Shown: positions 9,274 through 16,278 of the stretch, one piece after another
Numbering within the stretch: the stretch's first letter is position 1
Layout: each line of letters starts with the position of its first letter
Source of the DNA: G963674955 sp963674955
Lineage (GTDB): Bacteria > Desulfobacterota > Desulfovibrionia > Desulfovibrionales > Desulfovibrionaceae
Direction of reading: 5' to 3'
NCBI GenBank assembly: GCA_963674955.2
Contig: CAXXKR010000004.1
Span: 806,001 to 870,000, forward strand
Length of the DNA stretch: 64,000 nt
Made by a program: the position numbers and the translations under genes
Notes under the pieces: model-generated
The model's database searches: none
The model's input: only the letters and a program-made list of their open reading frames with translations
Told to the model about the DNA's origin: nothing

Positions 9274-9962
9274 GGACAGTCGACATCCCAGAAACCGATG
9301 ACGGGCGGCTGTTCGCAGACCGCCCGTCCCAGTCTGGAAAGAAACTCGGCCCTTGTGATTTCCCTGGCCCCGAACCTTGACAGGTGCTCTGTGGTCTGCT
9401 GACAATCAATAAGCCTGAAGCCGAGGCCTTCCAGCCTGCGCACAAGATGGACAAAGGCCGCCTTGGATGCGTCGGGCCGCGAGTGGAACATGGATTCGCC
9501 AAAAAAAACGCGCCCCAGGGACACCCCGTAAAGACCGCCCACCAGCTTGCCCTCAAGCCTGGCCTCCACGCTGTGGGCGTAGCCCATTTCGTGCAGACGC
9601 ACATAGGCCTCCACCATCTCGTCCATTATCCAGGTCCCGTCCTGCCCCGGCCTGGGCATGGCGGCGCAGGCCCGTATCACGCCCTGGAAATCGCGGTCAT
9701 AGGTGATCTGAAAAACATCGCGGTTCAAAACGCGCCTAAGACTTCTGGGTACATGCAACTTGGCGGGCTCAAGCACCAGTCTTGGATCTGTGGACCACCA
9801 GAGTATGGGAGACTGCTTTCCGTACCAGGGGAAAATCCCGGACGCATAGGCATTGATCAACCGTTGGGGGCTCAAATCGCCGCCAACGGCCAGAAGTCCG
9901 TCGGGATCAGCCTCCATTGGATCGGGAAAAACCGGATCATCAAACAGTCTGTAAATCACCAT
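9270..9962 (-). CDS. aat: leucyl/phenylalanyl-tRNA--protein transferase
   Basis: Aat transfers Leu or Phe from aminoacyl-tRNA to N-terminal Arg or Lys of proteins, making them N-degrons for ClpS-ClpAP. The family core is clear: the FPDP motif, GLLAVGGDLSPQRL, YASGIFPWY, and the central SVEARLEGKLVGGLYG block. The start ATG at 9962 (MVIYRLF) gives about 230 residues, the usual size. An upstream in-frame ATG at 9983 would lie inside the clpA terminator hairpin and is not favoured. The ribosome site is weak (GAG five bases before the ATG). The gene follows clpA on the same strand, completing the N-end-rule set. Confidence 0.95.
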   Translation of the reverse strand: MVIYRLFDDPVFPDPMEADPDGLLAVGGDLSPQRLINAYASGIFPWYGKQSPILWWSTDPRLVLEPAKLHVPRSLRRVLNRDVFQITYDRDFQGVIRACAAMPRPGQDGTWIMDEMVEAYVRLHEMGYAHSVEARLEGKLVGGLYGVSLGRVFFGESMFHSRPDASKAAFVHLVRRLEGLGFRLIDCQQTTEHLSRFGAREITRAEFLSRLGRAVCEQPPVIGFWDVDCP

Positions 9963-9965
9963 GCG

Positions 9966-9992
9966 CTCAAAAACGGCGGCCAAGGGGCCGCC
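9966..9992 (-). terminator. Rho-independent terminator after clpA
   Basis: On the minus strand the sequence forms a GC-rich stem, AACGGCGGCC paired with GGCCGCCGTT around a CCTT loop, followed by five Ts. It lies a few bases after the clpA stop (9998) and ends almost at the aat start codon (9962). aat transcription therefore depends on read-through or on an overlapping promoter. Confidence 0.85.
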
Positions 9993-9997
9993 GTTTG

Positions 9998-12334
9998 TTA
10001 CTTGCTCTTACCCGTAGCAGTCTTGTCCCGTTGCAGCTTCTTGAATTTGAAGACGAAAGGATTGTCCTTTGCGGCCGACTTGGCAGGCGCGTCCACGACC
10101 GCATCTCCGCCGTTGCTCAATTCGCCGAACAACAGTTCGTCAGCCAACGGGTCCTTGATCTTTGTCTGAATGACCCTGCCGAGGGGTCTTGCGCCGTAGG
10201 CCGGATCATGCCCGTCCCTGGCCAGCCTTTTCCTGGCCTTGTCGGTCAGGGCCACGGACACCCGTCTTTCCTTGAGCTGTTCGTTCAATTCGCCGATGAA
10301 CTTGTCCACGATCATTTCCATGACCTTCTGGTCCAGGGAACTGAAATTGACCACCGCGTCCAGGCGGTTCCTGAATTCAGGACTGAACAACCTCTCCAGG
10401 GCCTTTTTCCCGACCGCCTTCATTTCACCGGCCTCTTCGCGCTTGAAGCCGATGCCGGCCCTGGTCGACTCCCTGGCACCCACGTTGGAGGTCATGAGCA
10501 GAATCACCTGACGGAAGTCGGCCTTGCGGCCGTTGTTGTCCGTTAGCGTGGCATAATCCATGACCTGCAGCAGGATGTTGAACACGTCGGGATGGGCCTT
10601 CTCGATCTCGTCGAAAAGCAGAACGCAATGCGGATTCTTGCGCACGCCCTCGGTGAGCAGTCCGCCCTGGTCGAAGCCCACATAACCGGGGGGCGCGCCG
10701 ATCAGCCGGGCCACGGCATGCTTCTCCATGTATTCGCTCATGTCGAACCGGAGAAACTGCACGCCCATGACCGAGGCCAGCTGCCTTGCCAGTTCGGTCT
10801 TGCCGACGCCCGTGGGACCGGTAAGCAGAAAGGAACCTGTGGGCCTGCCCACCTGCTTCATGCCCGCCCTTGATCGCTTGATGGCCTGAGAAAGAACGGA
10901 CACGGCCTCATCCTGGCCAAAGACCACGGCCTTGAGCTCAGGCTCCAGGTCACGCAACCGCACCCGGTCGGAAACCGTAAGCCTGCGGGCCGGAATCCTG
11001 GCCATGCGGGCCACGATCTTCTCGATGTCGTTCACGGAAATCCTGTTGCCCTTGCGCTGTCTGGCGGAAAGCTTGTACAAAGCTCCGGCCTCGTCAATGA
11101 CATCAATGGCCTTGTCCGGCAGGTAGCGGTCGTTGATGTAGCGGGACGAAAGCTCGGCCGCCGTCTTCAGGGCGGGATTCGTGTAGCTCACGCCGTGAAA
11201 GTCCTCGTAATAGGGCTTCAACCCCTTGAGGATGTCGATGGTGTCCTCCACCGACGGCTCGGATATCTCTATTTTCTGAAAACGGCGGGACAAGGCCCTG
11301 TCCTTCTCGAAATGATTCTTGAATTCCTCGTATGTCGTGGAGCCGATGCAACGCACTTCGCCGGACTGCAAAAAGGGCTTGAGCAGATTGGACGCGTCCA
11401 GGCTGCCGCCGCTGACCGAACCCGCACCAACAATGGTGTGAATCTCGTCAACAAAAAGGATGGCGCCCTCGGTATTCTTGAGTTCCGAAAGCACACTCTT
11501 GAGTCGGCCCTCAAAGTCGCCCCGGTACTTTGTCCCGGCCAGAAGCGCACCCATGTCCAGGCCGAAAATCTCGGCATCCAGGAAGGCCTTGGGCACCTTG
11601 CCCTCGACGATCATCAAAGCCAGCCCCTCGGCCATTGCGGTCTTGCCCACGCCGGGATCGCCGACAAAAATCGGATTGTTCTTGCGCCGTCTGGACAAGA
11701 CCTGAACCGTCCGCTCCAACTCGGCGGACCTTCCGATAAGGGGATCAATGAACCCTTCCGCCGCCTTGTTGGTCAGGTTGACGGTGAATTCCTCCAAAGG
11801 CGTCTTCTTCTCTTCGCCGGGAGCCGCTGCGGGCTGCTCTGCGGGAAAGGGGGTGGGCCTGATCCTCCCCTCTTCCTTTTTCGCAGGTTCGGCCCACTTG
11901 CGCTCTCCTGGAATCGAGTGCGAAATGTATTCGAGGACATCCAGGCGGGAAACGTCATGTGTCTTGAGGAAATAGACCGCGTAGGAGTCCTCCTCCTCGA
12001 ACATGGCGGCGATGACATCCCCGATCTCGACAATCTCCTTGCCCGCGGCCCGCTTCTGCCACACGGACCTCTGCAGCACCCTTCGAACTCCAAGGGTCTG
12101 TATCACCTCGGTATCCATATCCTCGGGCAGGGATTCCATGTTCTCGCTGAAAAAATTCTCAAGCTGCGTCCTCAGCTTCGGCACGTCCGCCCCGCAGGAC
12201 GACAGTATCTTTTCGCCGGCCTCCTCGGAGGTCAGGGCGTAGAGAAGATGCTCAAGGGTGAGAAACTCGTGGTTTCGGTTCTTGACCTCGTCAACTGCCA
12301 TGGTCAACGCGCTTTCAAGGCTCTTGCTAAGCAT
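9998..12334 (-). CDS. clpA: ATP-dependent Clp protease ATP-binding subunit ClpA
   Basis: ClpA is the AAA+ unfoldase that feeds substrates into ClpP. The 778-residue protein has the N-terminal repeat domain (binds ClpS), a first AAA domain with GDPGVGKTAM near 210 and LFVDEIHT, and a second AAA domain with GPTGVGKTEL near 505 and LLFDEIEKAHP. It also has the ClpP-binding IGF-type loop (RAGIGF near 620). The length matches ClpA rather than ClpB, and there is no long middle coiled coil. Its ATG at 12334 is 3 bases after the clpS stop, with GAGG at suitable distance, so translation is coupled. ClpP itself is encoded at 40305 in this window. Confidence 0.97.
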   Translation of the reverse strand: MLSKSLESALTMAVDEVKNRNHEFLTLEHLLYALTSEEAGEKILSSCGADVPKLRTQLENFFSENMESLPEDMDTEVIQTLGVRRVLQRSVWQKRAAGKEIVEIGDVIAAMFEEEDSYAVYFLKTHDVSRLDVLEYISHSIPGERKWAEPAKKEEGRIRPTPFPAEQPAAAPGEEKKTPLEEFTVNLTNKAAEGFIDPLIGRSAELERTVQVLSRRRKNNPIFVGDPGVGKTAMAEGLALMIVEGKVPKAFLDAEIFGLDMGALLAGTKYRGDFEGRLKSVLSELKNTEGAILFVDEIHTIVGAGSVSGGSLDASNLLKPFLQSGEVRCIGSTTYEEFKNHFEKDRALSRRFQKIEISEPSVEDTIDILKGLKPYYEDFHGVSYTNPALKTAAELSSRYINDRYLPDKAIDVIDEAGALYKLSARQRKGNRISVNDIEKIVARMARIPARRLTVSDRVRLRDLEPELKAVVFGQDEAVSVLSQAIKRSRAGMKQVGRPTGSFLLTGPTGVGKTELARQLASVMGVQFLRFDMSEYMEKHAVARLIGAPPGYVGFDQGGLLTEGVRKNPHCVLLFDEIEKAHPDVFNILLQVMDYATLTDNNGRKADFRQVILLMTSNVGARESTRAGIGFKREEAGEMKAVGKKALERLFSPEFRNRLDAVVNFSSLDQKVMEMIVDKFIGELNEQLKERRVSVALTDKARKRLARDGHDPAYGARPLGRVIQTKIKDPLADELLFGELSNGGDAVVDAPAKSAAKDNPFVFKFKKLQRDKTATGKSK

Positions 12335-12337
12335 AAG

Positions 12338-12652
12338 TCATACCTCTTCCATACTGCATCTCAGCGGGAACCCGGCGGTCTTTGCCAGGCGGTGCACCAA
12401 TTCGACCTTGGTCTCGGCGACCTCGGCCGTATAGACTCCGGAAACGCCGACTCCCTCGTTGTGAACGGCCAGCATGATAATCGTCGCCTGGGTTTCCGTC
12501 TTTCCAAACACCTTCATCAGTATCTCCACGACGAAATCCATCGTCGTGTAGTCATCGTTGTGCAACAGGACTTTGTATCGCCGGGGCTCCTTGAGTTCTT
12601 CCTCAAACGTGAGGCCTGTTTCAAATTCGCTATGGCTAAAGGGTTTGGGCAC
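12338..12652 (-). CDS. clpS: ATP-dependent Clp protease adaptor ClpS
   Basis: ClpS binds N-degron residues and delivers them to ClpA. The core shows the family signature KVLLHNDDYTTMDFVVE, then VFGKTETQATIIMLAVHNEG and the C-terminal GVYTAEVAETKVELVHRLA. The best start is GTG at 12652, which has GGAG 8 bases upstream and gives 104 residues, close to the usual length. A TTG 18 bases further upstream lacks such a site. It is the first gene of the clpS-clpA-aat run. A promoter is expected in 12653-12753, an AT-rich stretch that also holds a 7-bp stem-loop at 12729-12750 without a T-tract. Confidence 0.95.
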   Translation of the reverse strand: MPKPFSHSEFETGLTFEEELKEPRRYKVLLHNDDYTTMDFVVEILMKVFGKTETQATIIMLAVHNEGVGVSGVYTAEVAETKVELVHRLAKTAGFPLRCSMEEV

Positions 12653-12753
12653 TATACCAACTCCAAACAACAGTATGGTTACAAATCTTTCTTTTCAACC
12701 CGATTAATACAATAATATCCTTTCCCGCCCCTGTCGAGGGCGACAGGCTCATT

Positions 12754-13362
12754 TTATTTGGCAACCAATTCCCTCTCAATGTTTTCCCGTTCCTTGTCGC
12801 TGAACAGAAAATTCTCGTTCCCGGGCAATCCGTTTCGCTCCCGGTGAGCCAGATTCAAGGCGTGATAGGTTTCCCTGGAACGCTTGCCGGGGTCGAGGCC
12901 CAACGCAGATTCGCAGGCCAGGATATCGTCTTCCGGGCCTTCAATCTCCACAAAATCGCCGAAAGGCAGCCTGTCCAGGCAGACAGCACAACCCATAAGA
13001 CTCCATTTCTCGCGCACTTTCTCATAGGCAAAGGCAGGACGGTATCCCAGAACCTCCAAGGCCTCGGCCATCCCGTCCGCATTGTCCACCACGGTTTCCG
13101 ACTCCACGTAGACCTTTGCCCTGGAAGACGTTTTTTCCAGTGACGGGCTTTTGACCGTCAGAAGAGCGTCGTCCCTGCCCGGCCCCCGTCTGCGGCGCAG
13201 ACGCAGCAGAACGGAACGGGAACGCAGAGTCCTGTCCGCATCATCGAAAACCCTGTTGAACTCGTAATGACGCCCCATGAAACCGGCTCCCTTCTCTCCA
13301 AGCCGGGCACGCAGGACATCCAGGTCGGCGTCCAGGTACTTCAATTCTATTTCAAGAGCCAT
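12754..13362 (-). CDS. CYTH domain protein (CyaB/thiamine-triphosphatase-like)
   Basis: This 202-residue protein begins MALEIELKYLDAD, containing the ExExK metal/triphosphate motif that defines the CYTH superfamily. Further conserved basic and acidic positions follow (RLRRRRG, LLTVKSP, VEIEGPE), forming the triphosphate tunnel. Members include class IV adenylate cyclases, thiamine triphosphatases and inorganic triphosphatases; the sequence alone does not decide between them. The C-terminal tail (about 175-202) is highly charged. The gene lies upstream of clpS on the same strand, with a 101-base gap, and is divergent from crcB. Confidence 0.85.
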   Translation of the reverse strand: MALEIELKYLDADLDVLRARLGEKGAGFMGRHYEFNRVFDDADRTLRSRSVLLRLRRRRGPGRDDALLTVKSPSLEKTSSRAKVYVESETVVDNADGMAEALEVLGYRPAFAYEKVREKWSLMGCAVCLDRLPFGDFVEIEGPEDDILACESALGLDPGKRSRETYHALNLAHRERNGLPGNENFLFSDKERENIERELVAK

Positions 13363-13434
13363 TTTCCTTCTTTTCTCCCAACCGATACGCTGTTACTAAA
13401 AGAATTCAGGCAAACAAGAGCACAAGGATTGATC

Positions 13435-13809
13435 TTGAACAAACTGCTTTTCATCGCCATGGGCGGGGCCGCAGGAACCCTGTCCCGCTATTGGCTGTCC
13501 GGACTGACCCAGAGATTGCTCGGCACGGCGTTTCCATATGGGACATTTGCCGTGAACATGGCGGGCTGCCTGCTGTTCGGAGCAATATGGGGCTTCTTTG
13601 AGAACAGGATATCCCTGAGCGCGGAATTCAGGTTCCTGGCCCTGACCGGTTTTCTGGGCGCCTTCACAACCTTCTCGACCTATATGTTCGAATCAGCCGC
13701 ATTGCTGAAACTGGGGCAATACACCCTGCTCTTCGCAAACGTCATAGGGCAGACCGTGGCCGGTCTGGCCCTGGTCATCCTGGGCACAGCCCTTGGTCGT
13801 ATGTTGTAG
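13435..13809 (+). CDS. crcB: fluoride ion channel CrcB/Fluc
   Basis: CrcB (Fluc) exports toxic fluoride as a small dual-topology membrane channel. From the TTG start at 13435 the protein has 124 residues, the usual size, with four hydrophobic helices and the hallmark motifs GGAAGTLSRY, GTFAVNMAGC and GFLGAFTTFSTY. An AAGGA lies 5-9 bases before the TTG. The frame is open further upstream, but that part is basic and overlaps the divergent CYTH gene, so it is not used. DUF190 follows 49 bases downstream. No fluoride-riboswitch fold was recognised between 13363 and 13434. Confidence 0.95.
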   Translation: MNKLLFIAMGGAAGTLSRYWLSGLTQRLLGTAFPYGTFAVNMAGCLLFGAIWGFFENRISLSAEFRFLALTGFLGAFTTFSTYMFESAALLKLGQYTLLFANVIGQTVAGLALVILGTALGRML

Positions 13810-13858
13810 GTGAAAACCTGCACGGAGACAACAACCAGCAAGCAAGGAGAAACCGCTC

Positions 13859-14206
13859 ATGGAACTGCCGGAAAACGCGGAAAGGCTGTGCATCTTCACT
13901 GGCGAGACGGACAAATACAAAGGGCGTCTGCTGCATGAACTGATCGTCGAGGAGGCCAGAAAGCAGGGCCTTGCCGGAGCCACCGTGCTGCGAGGGATCA
14001 TGGGCTACGGGGCCAACAGCATAGTCCATTCCAACAAGATATTGCGCTTGTCCGAAGACCTGTCGCTGGTTATCGAAATCGTGGACGTTTCCGAAAAGAT
14101 CGAAGCCTTTTTGCCCACCCTGGACAAGGTCATGCGGGAGGGGCTTGTGACGCGGGAAAAGGTCAAGGTCATCTTCTACAGGCACAAGGAGTGCCCCATA
14201 GACTAG
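13859..14206 (+). CDS. DUF190 family protein (CrcB-associated)
   Basis: This 115-residue protein matches the DUF190 pattern: RLCIFTGETDKYKGRLLHE at the N-terminus, the glycine-rich GATVLRGIMGYGANS, and SLVIEIVDVSEKIEAFLP with a ferredoxin-like, PII-resembling fold expected. DUF190 genes are often found beside crcB, and a role in fluoride tolerance or channel regulation has been suggested from that linkage, not proven here. The ATG at 13859 has AAGGAG about 10 bases upstream. It is probably co-transcribed with crcB and converges on cheB. Confidence 0.88.
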   Translation: MELPENAERLCIFTGETDKYKGRLLHELIVEEARKQGLAGATVLRGIMGYGANSIVHSNKILRLSEDLSLVIEIVDVSEKIEAFLPTLDKVMREGLVTREKVKVIFYRHKECPID

Positions 14207-14231
14207 AGCACCCCATTGGTCTCCATTTGAA

Positions 14232-15299
14232 TCAGCCTGCCGACCGAATCACTTCCGCCGCGATTTTTTCCAGGGCCATCACCTTGTCTACTCCGCCGGT
14301 CTTTATCGCTTCCTGGGGCATCCCGAAGACCACCGAAGTGGCTTCGTCCTGGGCGATGGTATATGCGCCCGCATCGTGCAATTCCTTCATGCCCTTGGCC
14401 CCGTCGTCGCCCATGCCGGTCATGATGACCGCCACGGCGTTCTTGCCCGCATACCGCTCCCCGGATCTGAAAAGCACGTCCACGGATGGCCTGTGCCTGG
14501 AAACAAGAGGTCCGTCCTTGACCTCCACATAGTATCGCGCCCCGCTGCGCTTGAGCAGCATGTGCTTGTTGCCGGGAGCGATAAGCACCTGCCCCCTGAG
14601 CATGGAATCGTTGTCCTTGGCCTCCTTGATGGTCACCTTGCAGATGGAGTTGAGCCGGTTGGCAAAGGCGGCCGTAAAATGTTCCGGCATGTGCTGGACG
14701 ATGGCCACCGCCGGGCAGCCCATGGGCAGGGCCTCAAGAAAAACTCGCAGGGCCTCGGTGCCCCCTGTGGAGGCCCCCACCAAAACCACTTTCTCGGTCG
14801 TCTGAATGGGCAGAGGCTTGGTCTTCGGCAGCATGGCGTCGGCGCTGAGTTTGGGCGTGACAACGAGCCTTTTGGCTCCGGTAAAGGGCTTGATCTTGGC
14901 AATGCCTGCCGCCTTGACCGCGTCGCAGATTCTAATCCGGGACTCTTCAAGAAACTGCTTGGTGCCGACCCGGGGCTTGGTGATGACGTCGACAGCGCCA
15001 TATTCCATGGCCTTGAGCGCCATTTCACTGCCGGATTCGGCCAGGGAAGAGCAGATGACCACGGGAATGGGGTGCTGGGACATCAGCTTGCGCAAAAATG
15101 TCAGGCCGTCCATGCGCGGCATCTCAATATCCAAAGTGATTACATCGGGCACTTCCTGCTTCATTCTTTCGGCGGCGACCAGGGGATCCTGGGCCGCAGC
15201 CATAATCTCTATCTGAGGGTCCGACTCAAGCAGGCTTATCAAAGTCTGGCGCACCACCGCCGAGTCATCCACAACAAGCACCCTGATTTTATTTTTCAT
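14232..15299 (-). CDS. cheB: chemotaxis protein-glutamate methylesterase/deamidase CheB
   Basis: CheB demethylates and deamidates chemoreceptors and resets them after CheA phosphorylation. From ATG 15299 (AAGG at spacing 8) the protein has 355 residues. It has a receiver domain with the phospho-acceptor D57 in LDIEMPRMDG, a linker, and the methylesterase domain with the triad S177 (GASTGG), H203 (QHMPEHF) and D298/D299 (TGMGDDG). It follows cheR by 48 bases, within the cheA-cheR-cheB run, and is the last gene before the convergent DUF190. Confidence 0.97.
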   Translation of the reverse strand: MKNKIRVLVVDDSAVVRQTLISLLESDPQIEIMAAAQDPLVAAERMKQEVPDVITLDIEMPRMDGLTFLRKLMSQHPIPVVICSSLAESGSEMALKAMEYGAVDVITKPRVGTKQFLEESRIRICDAVKAAGIAKIKPFTGAKRLVVTPKLSADAMLPKTKPLPIQTTEKVVLVGASTGGTEALRVFLEALPMGCPAVAIVQHMPEHFTAAFANRLNSICKVTIKEAKDNDSMLRGQVLIAPGNKHMLLKRSGARYYVEVKDGPLVSRHRPSVDVLFRSGERYAGKNAVAVIMTGMGDDGAKGMKELHDAGAYTIAQDEATSVVFGMPQEAIKTGGVDKVMALEKIAAEVIRSAG

Positions 15300-15347
15300 T
15301 TGCAACGCCTTGATAATCCTACCTGCGGGCGGGGAACCGTCCTTGAA

Positions 15348-16241
15348 TTATATTCTCACATAAACTGTGGGCGCGATCTGCCTGAGCGGCAAATCCAACC
15401 CGGTAATGCTTTCCGAATGTCCGATAAAAAGATACCCGCCGGAGACGAGTTTTGAACAAAACCTCTTGAACAAAACCTCCTGCGTGGGACGATCAAAATA
15501 AATCACCACGTTTCGGCAAAAGATTATGTCGATGTCATGCCTGAAATCGAACTCGCGCATGAAATTCAGCCTTCGAAAATTGATCTTCGATCTCAACTCC
15601 GGGACAATGCGAACCAGATTCTTTTTGCGGTCCTTGCTCTTGAGGAGATACTTCTTCTTCATCACCTGCGGCACAGGTTCGATCTTGTCGAAGGTGTATA
15701 TGGCTCTCGCAGCGTGCTGAAGCACCTCTGTTGAAATGTCGCTGGCCATTATCGAAAAATTGAAGCCCGGACTCCTGGCGGCGAATTCGCCAAGCACCAT
15801 GGCCAGGGTGTATGGCTCTTCACCGGTGGAGCAGCCGGCGCTCCAGACCTCAAGACGCTTCCCCCTGCCGTAGCGCGAATAGAGGTCGGGCAGGACGTTC
15901 TGGCTGAGAATATCGAAATGCCGGGGTTCACGAAAAAAATGCGTGGTGTTGGTGGTGACCACATTGTAGAGATGCGGCAACTCGTTCTTCATGCCATCCT
16001 GGCTGAAGACGTAGTCGCAATACTCCCCATAGGATGCAAGTTCCAGAAACCTGAGCCTCTTTTGGAGCCGGGCCTCCAGCATATTCTTCTTGGAAGGAGG
16101 CAGCTTGATTCCCAATTCGGAAGTGATGAACTGGCTGAACTGACTGAACTGCTTGTCAGTCATCCGCTGCACTGAAACCGAGGAAGGATCGGAGTCGGCT
16201 CGTGAACCGTTCTTTTGATTTTTCAATTGCGAATTCTGCAT
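15348..16241 (-). CDS. cheR: chemotaxis protein methyltransferase CheR
   Basis: CheR methylates receptor glutamates using S-adenosylmethionine. From ATG 16241 the protein has about 297 residues. The N-terminal helical domain (about 28-100) carries FSQFITSELGIKLPPSKK, followed by the SAM-binding motif EVWSAGCSTGEEPYTLA and later DIIFCRNVVIYFD. A TTG-started extension would overlap cheA and is not favoured. The ribosome site before 16241 is weak, so the start may also be ATG 16163. The first 25 residues are polar and variable. It sits between cheA and cheB. Confidence 0.95.
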   Translation of the reverse strand: MQNSQLKNQKNGSRADSDPSSVSVQRMTDKQFSQFSQFITSELGIKLPPSKKNMLEARLQKRLRFLELASYGEYCDYVFSQDGMKNELPHLYNVVTTNTTHFFREPRHFDILSQNVLPDLYSRYGRGKRLEVWSAGCSTGEEPYTLAMVLGEFAARSPGFNFSIMASDISTEVLQHAARAIYTFDKIEPVPQVMKKKYLLKSKDRKKNLVRIVPELRSKINFRRLNFMREFDFRHDIDIIFCRNVVIYFDRPTQEVLFKRFCSKLVSGGYLFIGHSESITGLDLPLRQIAPTVYVRI

Positions 16242-16278
16242 CAGGTACCTGTTCAATATCGATCGGCGCTTGATTTTT

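Noticed and set aside
12729..12750. 7-bp hairpin downstream of the CYTH gene
   Set aside because: It has no T-tract on either strand, so it was not called a terminator.
13363..13434. Fluoride riboswitch before crcB
   Set aside because: The conserved motif and pseudoknot elements were not seen.
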